In this document: positions 21,783-33,737 of the stretch, piece after piece
Numbering within the stretch: position 1 is the first letter of the stretch
How the letters are laid out: each line of letters opens with the position of its first letter
From: Begonia masoniana
Lineage: Eukaryota; Streptophyta; Magnoliopsida; Cucurbitales; Begoniaceae
Direction: 5' to 3'
DNA length: 64,000 bases
Assembly: GCA_022432975.1 (NCBI GenBank)
Contig: CM039515.1
Location: forward strand, 15,626,583-15,690,582
Translations under genes and position numbers: made by a program
Notes under the pieces: model-generated
What the model saw: the letters and a program-made list of their open reading frames with translations, nothing else
Databases searched by the model: none
What the model was told of the DNA's origin: nothing

Positions 21783-22868
21783 TGAGGCAAGAATGGGAAA
21801 AACTTTTTTTTTCTAAAACAAAGGTATTACTCTCCGGTTGGATCAAGAAAGGGTCAAGGTAGTTTTTAACAACTAGAAAATTTTTTTGTTGGATTTGGGG
21901 AATAGGAACATATGCATATGTTGCATAAAGGTTCTCCTCTTTTGGACTAACATCCAACAAATTATTCGAAATGGTAACCTCATTAGCTTCAAAAATTAGG
22001 GAATCCTCTTTTTTGGATTCTACCTCTTGTTCATAAGAGTCACATTCCATGATAATTCTTTCTTCGATCACTTGTTCCATTTCAAATAATGGGCCCTCCT
22101 CAGGATATATGATTTCTTCCACAAGCGAGTCATCCTCTTTCTCAATTAAAGTTTCCTCAAGTATTTGGCTATTTATTTTGGTTAGTTGATTACCTTGATC
22201 ATAAAAGTTCATTGCGGGTTTGCTTGTACATATAGATGCTAGGTGTCCAAAACAAAAACAATTTAAACACTTAATGTCCCTAGCTCTCGGCCTAGCGGTG
22301 CTTTCTCCTAAGGTCTTCTTTTCAACTATTTTGTAAGAAACCTCCCTCACAAACTCCTCATGTTTTGGTTCTAAATAAGGTGTTGGTTCGGGTGGGTTTG
22401 GTCTTCTAAAAGGATACCGAGGGCTTGACTCTTTTTGGTAGCTACTTGGATCAAACTTCCTTTTCATTACTTCCTTAAACATTTTCCAAGTAGAAATCTT
22501 ATCTTCACCATCTCTTTTCCTTCTTGCCAAGAGGTTGTCCCACTAATAACTAGCACGATCTTTGAATTTTCTAGTGGCTAGTTCAATCTTGAACCTTTCC
22601 GAATAATCACTATAAGCAAAATGAGTTTCGACATTTTCCAACCAATAATAAAATTCTTCCCTATCACTAGAACCTCTAAAAGTAGGGATGAAAAACTTCC
22701 TATATCTTTGTACTCATAATCATAGGGATCTTGGTAGGATGTGGTCCGGCTATGATCATAATCATAGGAATCACGGTAGGACGTGGTTCGGTTATGATCA
22801 TAATCATAGGAATCCCAATAGGATGTAGGTCGATTTTGTTCATAATTAATTTTATTTTTCGTTGTCAT
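21775..22868 (-). pseudogene. gag: Gag of the gag-only element, frameshifted
   Basis: The minus strand starts at 22868 with MTTKNK. A tandem 14-15 residue repeat follows (DSYDYDHNRTTSYR and variants, three copies, about 22730-22850). A frameshift near 22670 separates this from the gypsy gag core, which continues in the frame 22530-21775 (MFKEVMKRKFDPSSYQ). An in-frame TAG near 22541 stands where tryptophan of the SYWWDN motif is expected. A CCHC zinc knuckle (CLNCFCFGHLASIC) is at about 22235-22276, followed by a long acidic tail. Gag would package the RNA; enzymes must come from elsewhere. Confidence 0.8.
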
Positions 22869-23676
22869 AATGATTGAACTACTTAATACCTAAATTTTAG
22901 GAGATAAAATTTTGTTGAAAATTTTATTAGCAACAATTTTAATCTCTTAGTTCAATTAATAGTTTAAGGAGTTATTAGTTCCAAAAGTGTATGTCCGCTC
23001 TCACTTAACCGAATTATGAAACAAATTTGAATTCAAATTGTTTAGTTAAGGCTTTAATTAATTTTCTAAAGTTTTAGGAAAGTACCTTAAAAATAATCTC
23101 AGTAAAGTGATTTATAATTTGAAAATTTTACTACCTATTATGGCACTTAGTAGTAACAACCCACAAGAAAAAAAAAAACTAATACAAATCATAAAGGAAA
23201 ATTTTCTATTAAATCAATCTATAAATTCAAATTTCAAAATAAGCTAGTCACCAATTATGATTCACTAATCATGGATTATTATCCCGTCAATCGTTCAAAT
23301 ATGGTAAGATATAAAATTCAAACTCAAAATTTAAACACAATAATCGGAATTGAAACAAGATTCTACTAGCCTCAATTTTGCTTCTTCCTCGACTTCTTGT
23401 TAATCAACTTGATTAGCACGAACAATTTAACGTGATTAAATCAAATTTTAAGCATGCAATTCAGATCATATTCGTGCAATTCTTATAAGGAAAATTTTAT
23501 GAATTTCATGAATGTTAAAGAAACAATCGGATATCACTAAATTAGCCTAGGGTGTAGAACAACCCTCCTCGGCTCAATCAGATCCGACTATCTCTAGCAA
23601 TTTAGTCTCGATTTTAATCTAACAAATGATATGAAATTAACATGCAAACTAAGACAAAATGGCACAAGGGAAGCCA
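22869..23676 (-). other. Leader of the gag-only element
   Basis: AT-rich sequence between primer binding site and gag start on the minus strand. No gene seen. Confidence 0.5.
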
Positions 23677-23694
23677 CCAATGGCTCTGATACTA
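23677..23694 (-). promoter_or_regulatory. Primer binding site of the gag-only element
   Basis: Minus strand TAGTATCAGAGCCATTGG, close to the complement of the initiator Met-tRNA 3' end, lies two bases after the LTR end. Confidence 0.8.
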
Positions 23695-23696
23695 GA

Positions 23697-25025
23697 TGAT
23701 ATGAAATGGGGCTGCAAAACCGAATATTAGTGCAATGACAATTTTGATATTTTTGTTCTCGGCTCAATCCGAGAACACCCTCAAGTAATATGCAATAACT
23801 CAATAAATTATTATCCAAATAATATGAAACTTAGAGGATTTCAAATATTATGTATTGAGAGTTATTTCTGCAAATTTTAAAGAAAATTAATAAAAAAAAC
23901 ACGAAATTTATGCAAAGGGATCCATAACCGATCCAAGAGGCAACTTTGGGCACCTCCGGGTAATGCAACCTTCCAAAGAAGATTGCAACAGCACAAGATC
24001 GGTTTAACTCACTTTCTCCCTTGTCTAAGATCTTAGACAAGATACAGAAAAGATGAGAATAAGAGCTCCTAAGCAACCTTGGGCTTAGAAGACAATAGGA
24101 GATGCACTCCTCTCGGAAGCAAGCGACCGAGGCAATTACCTTTGAAACGAAAACTGTAAGGCACGAGTTCCTGAATAACCTCTGAATTATGATCATCAAA
24201 AACTGATTACAATGTCTGAAAATTATGCTTAAATATGCTAGGGCAACTAAGTGCGTAGTTTGCACAATGAAATAGGAAAAGATCGTTCGGTCTTGATCCA
24301 TCCATTCGTGTAAGTGTGCTCCTTCATCTTGACCATGGAGATGGCTCCTTGTATGGTAAGTTGTGTTGAACCTTGTGGGGTGGAGCCTGAGTCTTCATGA
24401 ATGATTTCAAATGGAAAAAAAGGCACACTTCCTTTTGAAAGAACGGGCTCAAGGAATGAACTTTATATTTGGGGCGTGTGCTCAAGTAAGCCCATAACGA
24501 GCTATTAGTAATGGATCCGATTGACAAAGAAAATGACGTCAAAATTTCACGATCTAGCCCATTCTGAAAAGCTGAACGTGTTGGCTACAATCTATATGAA
24601 GGGCACTTTTGTTAATAAGGTCGGCAAGGCTGTAGATTTTGCTAATTATGCCTGAGAGGTCAGATTGATGGCCGTTTTTGGAAAGTCCTATAATTAAGTT
24701 TGTTTTGCCTTTGAGGCCAACAACTCCTTAGCACTCTCTAATGCATGATGAGATAATAAAATACAAGTTAAATAAGCCCAAAGTTTGCCTAAAACCCAAT
24801 GAAGGTAATGGATTACATAGAGTTGTCAAAGGGAAGACAAATTCCCTCTTCTGCTAGTCCAAAGCTCCAAGTTAACATGTTGGTGGTCTTATTGATGTCT
24901 TGAGGAGTTGGCTCCCAATCCAAGTGCTTCATTAATGCTTCCACGTGTTTCATTAGTTCATCACCTGCAAAAAAAATGCAATAAGTAGTAAAAAGGCTAG
25001 TAAGATTGTGGAACATACCTGTGAA
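23697..25025 (-). repeat. 5' LTR of the gag-only element, outer end missing
   Basis: Its minus-strand 3' end is at 23697, next to the primer binding site. Bases 24011-25025 match 1-1020. The first 60 bp present in the other LTR (1021-1080) are absent, and the sequence switches at 25025/25026 to the remnant 5' LTR of the CRM-like element on the plus strand. Carries the same GT...AG segment and tail-like reading frame (24813-25016). Confidence 0.75.
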
Positions 25026-25622
25026 CGTATTTTGGGTCTTCGGAGCGTATCATTGTTTCAACCGGTTATTGCGTTTAAAATTTTTAGTGCATTTCACACA
25101 TTGTCAAGTTGTTCATTATTAAAGCATATTCCATATTCATTTATAAAAAAAAATTTAATTCAATCCGTGCAAGCTAGATTTTTAGCGTTACTAGTTTTCC
25201 TTATATGGTATCCTTGATTGGTGCATGCAAGGATTGTGTTTTTCTTTTTAAAAATCTCTTGCATTTCACATAGTATTTCCTTTTTACTATACTCGAATTC
25301 CTTAATTGTTAGAATCGTTTCTTACTTTAAATTTTCATCTATTTTCGTGCATGTTTAAATTTTTATTTGAAGTTTCCTTTTCTAGCATATTTTGATTAGT
25401 AAATTCCTTAGATTGTGTTTCTAAAAATTTACCTCAAATATCCCTAAAAAAAATTCCAAGATTTAAGATCATAAAAAGAAAATTACCTTTTAGGATATTA
25501 AGAGTCTTATTAAATTTTTCCAATCTAATCCACAACATCACTAATCCGAATATTCCCTAATTTAGCATAACACTTAATTCAACACTTAAATTTAATATTT
25601 AGGATTAAGTAGTGCCTTAAAT
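25026..25622 (+). other. Remnant 5' LTR end, primer-binding-site-like sequence and leader of the CRM-like element
   Basis: TGGTATCCTTGATTGGTG at 25206-25223 resembles a decayed Met-tRNA primer binding site, with about 180 bp of presumed LTR before it and 400 bp of AT-rich leader after it. No gene seen. The assignment is by position and weak similarity. Confidence 0.45.
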
Positions 25623-26764
25623 ATGACGACTAGAAGCAGATTAAGTTACAACCCTAACCAAGAACAACACGAGATCATGGAAAGTATCCAAATCGAAAAC
25701 CCTCATGTTGGGGAATCTAGTGTTCAAGGACAATTCGATAACCTTGCAAAAATGATGAAATCAATGATGGAAAGAATGGATAAGCAAGAGGAGCATAATA
25801 CCCACAAATTAAGCTCTCAAGAACCTTTTAGAAGGGATAGGACCGAAATGGAATTTCGAGAACCCTTACGAAAAGAAAGAACCGAAATGAACCACCCCAG
25901 AACCTATACAAAGGAGGAATGTGACACATCCTAGAGAGAGATTCCACAACCAAGATCTACATGAGGACGAAGTGAGAGAATAGGAGGAGGATTTTCTACC
26001 ACCCAGACGAAGGGACAATGACAAATTTAGACGTGCCAAAATAAGCATACCCCAATTTAATGGATCTAGCAACGGGGACGCATTCTATGATTGGATAAAC
26101 AAAGTTGATAAGATTTTGAGTATTATGGATACTCTGAGCAAACTAAGCTATAACTTGTTGCCATGGAATTAATTGGTTATGCCGCTCTATGGTGGGAAGA
26201 CTTTAAAAATCAAAGGTGGTATGACCGTATAGACCCAATCACTGACTGGAGGGAAATGAAGAACCTCATGCGACAGAAATTCGTACCAACTCATTACCGT
26301 CAAGAGTTATTTCTACAAATGCAGAATTTATTACATAAAGGAAAAACGGTAGAAGAATATGTCATTGAATTTGAAACATTAAGAATGAGAGGAGAACTTA
26401 AGGAGCTTAAGGAACAAGTGATCGCCAGTTCATCCGTGGACTGAAAAAAGAGATTGGCAACGTTGTAGAATTACACCACCACGAGAACTTAGACTGAGTG
26501 GTCGAGATGGCCATAAAAGTTGAGAGACAGATCAAGAGAGGTTTAAGACCAACAACCAGTAAGTTTCCAACCAAGACTCCAAAAACTGTTAAGAAGAACT
26601 TCAGGGTAGAAGAAAAGAAGCATTTCAGCAGAACTTGACCTGCTAAAATAGCTAGTGCTCCAACTAACACAAAACCTACAATATCCAACACCGAAAAGAC
26701 AAGCAACATCAAATGTTTCAAATGCCAAAGTTTCAGACACATGATGGCTGAATGTCCTAACTGA
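25623..26764 (+). pseudogene. gag: CRM-like gag, broken
   Basis: Starts MTTRSRLSYN at 25623. The frame closes at 25934 and is also stopped near 25981; the gag core appears at 26041-26160 (IPQFNGSSNGDAFYDW) and, in another frame, at 26163-26444 (YAALWWEDF, MRQKFVPTHYRQELF). A zinc knuckle (CFKCQSFRHMMAEC) is near 26716-26757, with arginine in place of the usual glycine before histidine. At least two frameshifts or stops make it defective. Confidence 0.83.
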
Positions 26765-26770
26765 CGTATT

Positions 26771-29700
26771 ATGATAATTAAGAACAAAACTGGAGAAGTA
26801 GATAGTGAAGAAGAGTCAGAAGATGAGACTATCGAAGAAGCTGATTCTGAAGGAGAAGTCTGCCATGCACAAGAAGGATCACTGTTAATGGTCGTAAGAC
26901 AAGTACTTATTTCTAAACCTATAGAAGAACAAAGTCAACGAGAGAACATTTTTCACACTCGTTGTCTAATCAATGATAAGGTCTGCTCAGTAATCATTGA
27001 TGGAGGGAGCTGCACCAATGTGGCTTCGAAGGACCTTGTAGAGAAATTAGGGTTAAACACTATTCTGCACCCAAATACAAATTACAATGGTTAGACGATC
27101 GCGATGATCTAAAGGTCAACAAACAAACAACCATTGAATTTTCCATAGGAAAGTACAAGGACTCCATCCTATGCGATGTCGTACCCATGAATGTCAGTCA
27201 CCTACTTTTAGGACGACCTTGGCAATACAATAGAAAAGTCTCACACGACGGATTTTCTAACTATTACTCTTCTAAATACGAAGGAAAAACAATCAAGTTA
27301 TCACACTTAACCCCTGAACAGATATCTAAGGATGAGGCGTCCCGAAAAAAAGAAAGATATAAGGCCAATTTGCTCATGACAAAGGGTGAAATGAACAATG
27401 CTATATTAGAGGGAGGACCCCTTATATTAGTAATGTTCAAAGATTGAGTTATGGAATTAGGAAACATTCCTAACTCCGTCACAAAATTACTAAAACAGTT
27501 TCAGGATGTGTTTCCCGAGGAACTTCCACCAGGATTACCTCCCTTACGCGGGATCGACCATCAGATCGAATTACACCTAGGAGCCTCCTTACCGAAAAGG
27601 CCAGCTTATAGAATGAACCCCGCCGAAACAAAAGAGTTAGAGACACAAGTAAATGAGCATTTGGAGAAGAGGTATATAAGAGAATCAATGAGTCCTTGTA
27701 CCGTACCCACTTTACTTGTACCAAAGAAAGATGGATCTATGAGAATGTGCATGGATAGTAGGGCAATCAACCAAATCACTATTAAATATAGGTTCCCTAT
27801 CCCATGCCTAGAGGACATGTTGGACGAGTTGAGCGGTGCAACCATATTTTCTAAGGTAGATTTTAAAAGTGGTTACTATGAAATTAGAATGAATGAATGC
27901 GACGAATGGAAGACTACCTTCAAGACTAAATACGGTTTATTTGAATGGATGGTGATGTCATTTGGGTTAACAAACGCCCCAAGCACGTTCATGCATTTAA
28001 TGCATCATGTGTTGAAAGACTTTTTGGGCAAATTTATTGTTGTCTATTTCGACGCCATACTAATTTATAGTTTAGACCTATACAGTCATTTAGACCACCT
28101 TAGGGTTCTTTTCGAAACTCTAAAGGAAGCAAAACTATTTAGTAACCTACATAAGTGCTCTTTTACGCAAGATAAAGTGTACTTCCTAGGTTTCATAATC
28201 ACAAAGGACGGAATGGAAGCCGATAGTGACAAGATAAAAGCAATCAAAGAATGGCCCGTTCCAACTAGCATCACTGAAGTTAGAAGTTTTCATGGCCTAG
28301 CCTCCTTCTACCGAAGGTTTATAAAGGATTTTAGTGCTATCACAGCACCAATAACAGATTGCATTAAGAAGGGTAGAATTTTTGAATGAACTCCAGCCTG
28401 TCAGCAAGGTTTCGAGCTAATTAAGGAAAGATTGTGCCAAGCACTTGTACTTGCACTTCCAAACTTCAACAAAGTATTCGAGGTTGAGTGCGATGCCTCT
28501 GGAGCAGGTATTGGAGCAGCTTTAATGCAGGAAAGACGACCTATAGCCTATTTCAGTGAAAAACTAAAAGGTCCAGCCTTAAACTACTCAACCTATGACA
28601 AAGAGTTCTATGCGGTGATACGAGTATTGGAACAGTGGCAACATTACCTTTTCACTAAGGAATTTGTTATACATACGGACCACCAAGCGTTGAAACACAT
28701 AAGAAGCCAGGGCAAGCTCAATACTAGACATGCTAAATGGGTCGAGTACTTAGAAAGGTTTTTGTATACCCTCAAGTACCTAAAAGGAGAAACCAACATA
28801 GTTACAGATGCACTCTCACGTAGACACCTTCTGTTGACCGAGTTAGGAACTAAATTCTTTGGTTTTGAGGGAATTAAGGATAATTATCACTCAGACACGG
28901 ATTTTGGAAAAATGTACCAAAAGTGTCTTATTAAGGCTGAGGGTGAATTCCGCATTCTAGATGGATACCTTTTCAAAGGGAACAAACTGTGTGTCCCTAA
29001 CACGGGAATGAGAAAACGCCTAGTAAGTGAAGCACATAGCGGAGGATTATCCAGTCATTTCGGCGAAGGCAAAAACCTAGGACTAGTCAAGGAACACTTT
29101 TTTTGGCCTCATATCATGAGAGATGTACACAGGTTAATAGAGTGCTGCATAGTATGCAAGAGGGCTAAGAGCAAGATTCTCCCTCAAGGACTGTACTTAC
29201 CTTTACCAGTGCCTACGCACCCTCGGGTTGACATGAGCCTAGATTTTATTTTAGGTCTACCACGCACTACCAGATCTAAGGATTCAACCATGGTAGTGGT
29301 AGACAGATTTTCAAAGATGGCGAATTTTATCCCTTGCACTAAAACCAATGACGCCAGGGATATAGCTGATCTATTCTTCAAGAAGATTGTAAGGCTGCAT
29401 GGAGTTCCACACACATTGGTGTCGGAACGAGACACGAAGTTTCTTAGCACTTTTTGGAGAACGATGTGGAAGAAAATAGGACCTAAACTACTATTTAGTA
29501 CCTCCTTTCACCCTCAAACGGATGGACAGACCGAAATGGTCAATCAAACTCTCAATACCCTACTCAGGAGTGCCGTAGGGAAAAGGATAAGTGAATGGGA
29601 TGTCCAGCTTCCCTATCTGGAATTCGTGTATAATAGAAGTGTCCATTCCTCAACTCAACGGTCGCCTTTCGAAGTGGTGTATGGTTTTAACCCTACCACA

Positions 29701-30357
29701 CCATTGGATCTCATACCGCTCCCCATGAAAGACCTAGGTAACAAGGAAGGAGCTGATAAGGCAGCTCAAGTCAAGAAATTACACGAACAAGTTTGAAATG
29801 CCATCCAGAGAAAGAACGAGGCTACTGCTAAGAGGGCGAATAAAGGACGAAAGGAAATGATTTTTAACAAAGATGACTTTGTTTGGCTCCACTTAAGGAA
29901 AGAACGTTTTCCCCAACAAAGGAAGTCCAAACTTCTTCCAAGAGCAGATGGCCTGTTCAGGGTAATTGAACGCACTAACAATAATGCGTATAAATTGGAG
30001 CTTCCCGGAGATTACGGAGTGTCACCTACATTTAATGTCAAAGATCTCTCCCCATACATTGGAGATGAAAATCAAAAAGAGAATGATGGAGACGAACCTT
30101 TAGATTTGAGGACAAATCCTCTTTCACCCAGAGGGGATGATACACCTAGGAGGCCAAGCACACGCTCACAAGGTATGTCATGCACTCTCACTAATCTTTT
30201 TACTAATTATTGTTTTCTTTTTGCAGATGAAGGACTAATGGATCACTTGGAATGGGAGCCAACTTCGCAGAATATGGATAAACCCACTAACATGTTATCA
30301 TGGAGCATAGGGCTAGCAGAAGAGGGGATTTGTCTTCCATTAGACAACTCTTTGTAA
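26771..30357 (+). pseudogene. pol: CRM-like pol: protease, reverse transcriptase, RNase H, integrase, tail in the LTR; broken
   Basis: Protease motif IIDGGSCTNVAS (about 26993; the usual DSG reads DGG). A frameshift lies near 27070-27095. Stops in frame are at 27445, 28387 (a tryptophan codon in the family) and 29794. The reverse transcriptase box reads YFDA (GAC GCC at 28051-28056), losing the second catalytic aspartate. RNase H (ECDASGAGIG, VTDALSRR), the integrase zinc finger and the D,D,E core (MSLDFILGLP, SERDTKF, DGQTEMV) are otherwise preserved. The C-terminal part (DLSPYIGDE) continues past the LTR start at 30138. An apparent GT...AG intron at about 30173-30226 precedes a tail ending LPLDNSL. 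Confidence 0.9.
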
Positions 30358-31320
30358 TTTTAGGTTCCAATTTCTTTTATTGTTCTAAGGCAAACTTTAG
30401 GCCTATCTATTTACTTTGTAATTTTCTCATTATGTACCCATTAGAGGGTGATGAGGGTTGTTGGACTCAAAGGCAAAGCAACCTTAATTATAAGACTTTC
30501 CAAAAATGCCCATCAATCTAACCTTCGAGGTATAATTGGCAAAATCGACAGCCTTGACAACTTATTACAAAGAGTGCCCTTCATGAAGATTGTAGCCAAC
30601 ACGTTGAGCTTTTCAGAATAGGCTGGATCGTGAAATGTTGGCGTCATTTGCTTTGTCAACCGGATCCATTGCTGAGAGCTCATTATGGGCTTACTTGAGC
30701 GCATGCCCCAAACATAAAGCTCATTCCTTGAGCCCGTTCTTTCAAAAGGAAGATCATCCATTTTCCATTTGAAATCATTCTTGAAGACTCAGGCTCCTCC
30801 CCATAAGGTTCAACAAAATTTACCATACAAGGAGCCATCTCTACGATCAAGATAAAGGAGCACACTTACACAAACGGATGGATCAAGACCAAACAATCAT
30901 TTCCTATTTCATTGTGCCAACTAAGCCCTTAGTTGCCATAGTATATTTAAGCATAAATTTCAGACATTGCAATCAGTTTTTGAATGAAATTTTCAGAGGT
31001 TATTCAGGAACTCTTTTGCCTTAGAATCCATGTTTCTCAAGGTAATCCTCGGGTGTTTTGCATTCAAGTGGAGTGTGTCTCCAAATTGTCTTCTAAATCC
31101 GTGGTTATTTGGAAGCTCTTATCCTCACCCATTTCTACACCTTGTTCTAAAACTTTAGACAAGGGAGGAGAGTGAGTCAACCAGATCCTGTGCCGTTGCA
31201 ATCTTCCTTGAAAGGTTATATCACCCGAACGTTCTCCAAGTAGCATTTCGGATCGGTTACGGATCCATTTTTCTTCTTATTTTTTTTATATTGTTGCGCT
31301 AATCTTTTCCTTGCAGGGTT
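30138..31320 (+). repeat. 3' LTR of the CRM-like element, 3' end lost
   Basis: Begins TGATACACC directly after the CAGAGGGGA purine tract. Bases 30160-31300 match, in reverse orientation, the LTRs of the gag-only element at 1-1020 and 24011-25025 at moderate identity. The LTR ends abruptly at about 31320-31334, where element D begins. Confidence 0.78.
30173..30226 (+). other. Intron-like segment inside the CRM-like LTR
   Basis: GGTATGTC at the left and TTTTTGCAG at the right are good donor and acceptor sites. Corresponding segments, also with GTATGT and TTTTTTGCAG, are in both LTRs of the gag-only element. Splicing is inferred, not shown. Confidence 0.5.
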
Positions 31321-31334
31321 TGATTCGCATAACC

Positions 31335-33737
31335 TTTACAGCAGAAGACTCACTTTAAAAAAAAAAAACACTAAACAAAATTTAAAGTTTTAAAACAATA
31401 AAAGGGATCCCGATCGACCTCTATAAACTTCGGTAGCCACCTTGATCCAATTTGCACTGCACTGCTCTCAAGGGTCGACACCTATATACATAGGTCGACA
31501 CCTTGTTTGCCTCTGTTTGCACCGGTCAATCCTTGTGGTCAACTCTTAACAAGATCGGTCGACACCAACGGAGTCCGATCGACACTTCTTCACAATCTGC
31601 ACTAAGGGGTCGACACCTTGTTTGCCTCTTTTTGCACCGGCCGATCCTGGTGGTCGACTCTTACCAAGATCGGTCGACACTTCCTCACAATCTGCACTAA
31701 GGGGGTTGACACCTATATACACAGGTCGACACCTTGTTTGCCTCTGTTTACACCGGTCGATCCTGGTGGTCGACTCTTACCAAGATCGGTTGACACTTAC
31801 AGAGTCCGGTCGACACTTCCTCACAATCTGCACTAAGGGGGTCGACACCTATATACACAGGTCAACACCTTGTTTGCCTCTGTTTACACCGGTCGATCCT
31901 GGTGGTCGACTCTTACCAAGATCGGTCGACACATCTTCACCATTGACCTTAATTAAAACTTCATACCTTTCAGGAAAACGGACAACCTAACGTTTTAAAT
32001 AATTAAAACCTAAAACTTGCATTTTCAAGCCAGATCATTCCCAAATAGTTCTAAAATATTTTTATACATCAAACCAACTACTAACGTTTAAAACACAATT
32101 ACACCTCAAAATGACTCAAAAACTATACATATGTTCCATGGTTAAACCGCCCTAATAGAAGGCCGGATCGTCGCACGAGAGCACTCCCCCAACCACCCTA
32201 GTTCTAGACATGCTCAAGGATCTCACCTGCTAAATCTTTGTCACCTATATCACATAACTCAACTATTAGCCTAACGCTAAGCAAGTAATGCAATAATGAA
32301 TAAAAACATCTCACATCCTAGCATATGCAATTTATATCATCTCGTTTTGTTTTCGTTCATGTTTTCATTCTCGTTTCCACTTCGTTTAATTTACTCTTTC
32401 TCTTTCGTTTAATTCGTTCACAGGAATAGGCATACCTCACGGTCCACCTCACGGGACAGCCATATTCTTCAGAGAAAGGGACTAGGAGGCACACCTCACA
32501 GGACGGCCATACTTAATCCCCAACTCTGCCTGTCTCTTAATTACGTATCTTTTCATTTTGTTTCCTCTTCACTTACTTATTATTAGAAGGAAGAGGCACG
32601 CCTCACGTGAGGGCCATATTCCTCAAAGAAAGGGATAGGAGGCACACCTCATGGGATGGCCATACCTAATCCCCAACTCTGCCCATCTCTTAATTACGTA
32701 TCTTATCATTTCGTTCGTCACAATTCAAATCTTACCATGTCATTTTGCGAAACTATGGAAATTCATTTTAATCTAATTATCGTACTTTTCAAAACCATGA
32801 TGCATGCCATAATAAACACACAATACATACGCATACACCATAAGAATACGCGCAACCCTATCGATCTGTGATGTAGACCTGAAGGCAAAATGCATACATA
32901 CACTACTTACTTGGCCTCCTTAGCAAACTCCGCAACCGTACACTAAGCCGAGGAAATATGCAAAACCTAAAATCGTAACACACTTCATTAATTCAACTTA
33001 CTCTACACCCATTTCATAAAAATCCTAGGAGAAAGCTAACAATTACCCATAACCTAACTAAACCCGAAATTCACCATTTTTGGACCAATTTCTCAATCGT
33101 GTAACTAATCTGATACTTATCCGTTTTAGACGATTCAAGGTGCTACGGACTCCCTAGGATGTCTATTATCGAATGGTTGAACCTGTTTAACAAACTAACG
33201 CAAATGGCTTGGCAAAATCTAGCCAAAAAACCAAATTCCCTGCCCAAAATTCCAAAATTTTTGCAATAACATTCTAACATTCCTTTTCTCTCCACTCAAA
33301 CCAATAACACGCATCCAAAAGCAGGGAAAACTAACCAAGAACTCCAATTTTCGTGCAACCCTACCATTCACACAAAACCCTAACTTAAACTCACCCAATA
33401 CACAACCTAACTCACTCCCTAAACCTCCTTCAAGCTAGAAATCAAAACCCATGAGAAGAGATTTAGAAATTTACCTTAGATTGAAGAAATGAGGAAGAAT
33501 CGGAGGAGAGGGGGAAGAGAAATTCTCTGCAACTTCGTGGAGAGAGAGAGAAAAGAAGATGAGGAAGAAAGAGGGTTTTCCTCCTTTTCACCTGCTCTTT
33601 TACTTCTTTTCCTTTTTCTTTTTATTTTCCATTTTCCTTTCTTTAATTTATCACTTAGTATTCACTTTGTTTCCAATCAAATTGTAATTCACCATACATT
33701 CATAAGAATTGAGCCGATAAATTTTTCGGGTGTTATA
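31335..33737 (-). repeat. 3' LTR of D, outer end truncated
   Basis: Aligns with 53640-55964. On the minus strand it starts TATAACACCCG at 33737, with G to A at the second base of the usual TG. Inner parts: GTCGAC-rich tandem repeats at 31430-31935, a second repeat family with CACACCTCACGG-type units at 32425-32670, and TCACCTATATCACA at 32241. Confidence 0.88.
31430..31935. repeat. GTCGAC-rich tandem repeat in D 3' LTR
   Basis: Units of about 95-140 bp built from GGTCGACACC, CTGGTGGTCGACTC and AATCTGCACTAAGGG. The 5' LTR has a shorter version at 53700-54120. Many units carry the palindrome GTCGAC. Confidence 0.85.

Larger units (their letters stand above)
1..25025 (-). mobile_element. Gag-only LTR retrotransposon (TR-GAG type), interrupted by a copia element
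   Basis: This minus-strand element has matching LTRs at about 1-1080 (cut by the window edge) and 23697-25025, a Met-tRNA-type primer binding site at 23677-23694, and a gag gene at about 21775-22868. I see no reverse transcriptase or integrase between the LTRs once the copia insertion (1877-21149) is removed. Gag-only LTR elements are known in plants as TR-GAG elements and depend on enzymes from autonomous relatives. The LTR resembles that of the CRM-like element at 25026-31320, a likely source of those enzymes (inference). The 5' LTR lacks about 60 bp at its outer end, so no target duplication can be checked. Confidence 0.7.
25026..31320 (+). mobile_element. Ty3/gypsy chromovirus, CRM-like, 5' LTR mostly lost
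   Basis: Gag (25623-26764), pol (26771-30357) and a 3' LTR (30138 to about 31320) lie on the plus strand. As in CRM elements, the polyprotein runs into the 3' LTR, with the polypurine tract (CAGAGGGGA, 30129-30137) inside the coding sequence and the LTR starting TGATACACC. CRM elements are often centromeric. The 5' LTR is reduced to about 180 bp (25026-25205); the 3' LTR is cut at about 31320 by the end of element D. No target duplication can be checked. Confidence 0.85.

Noticed and set aside
31503..31990. Overlapping plus-strand frames with repeated CLPLFTPVDPGGR-like peptides
   Set aside because: Translation of the GTCGAC tandem repeats in the D LTR.
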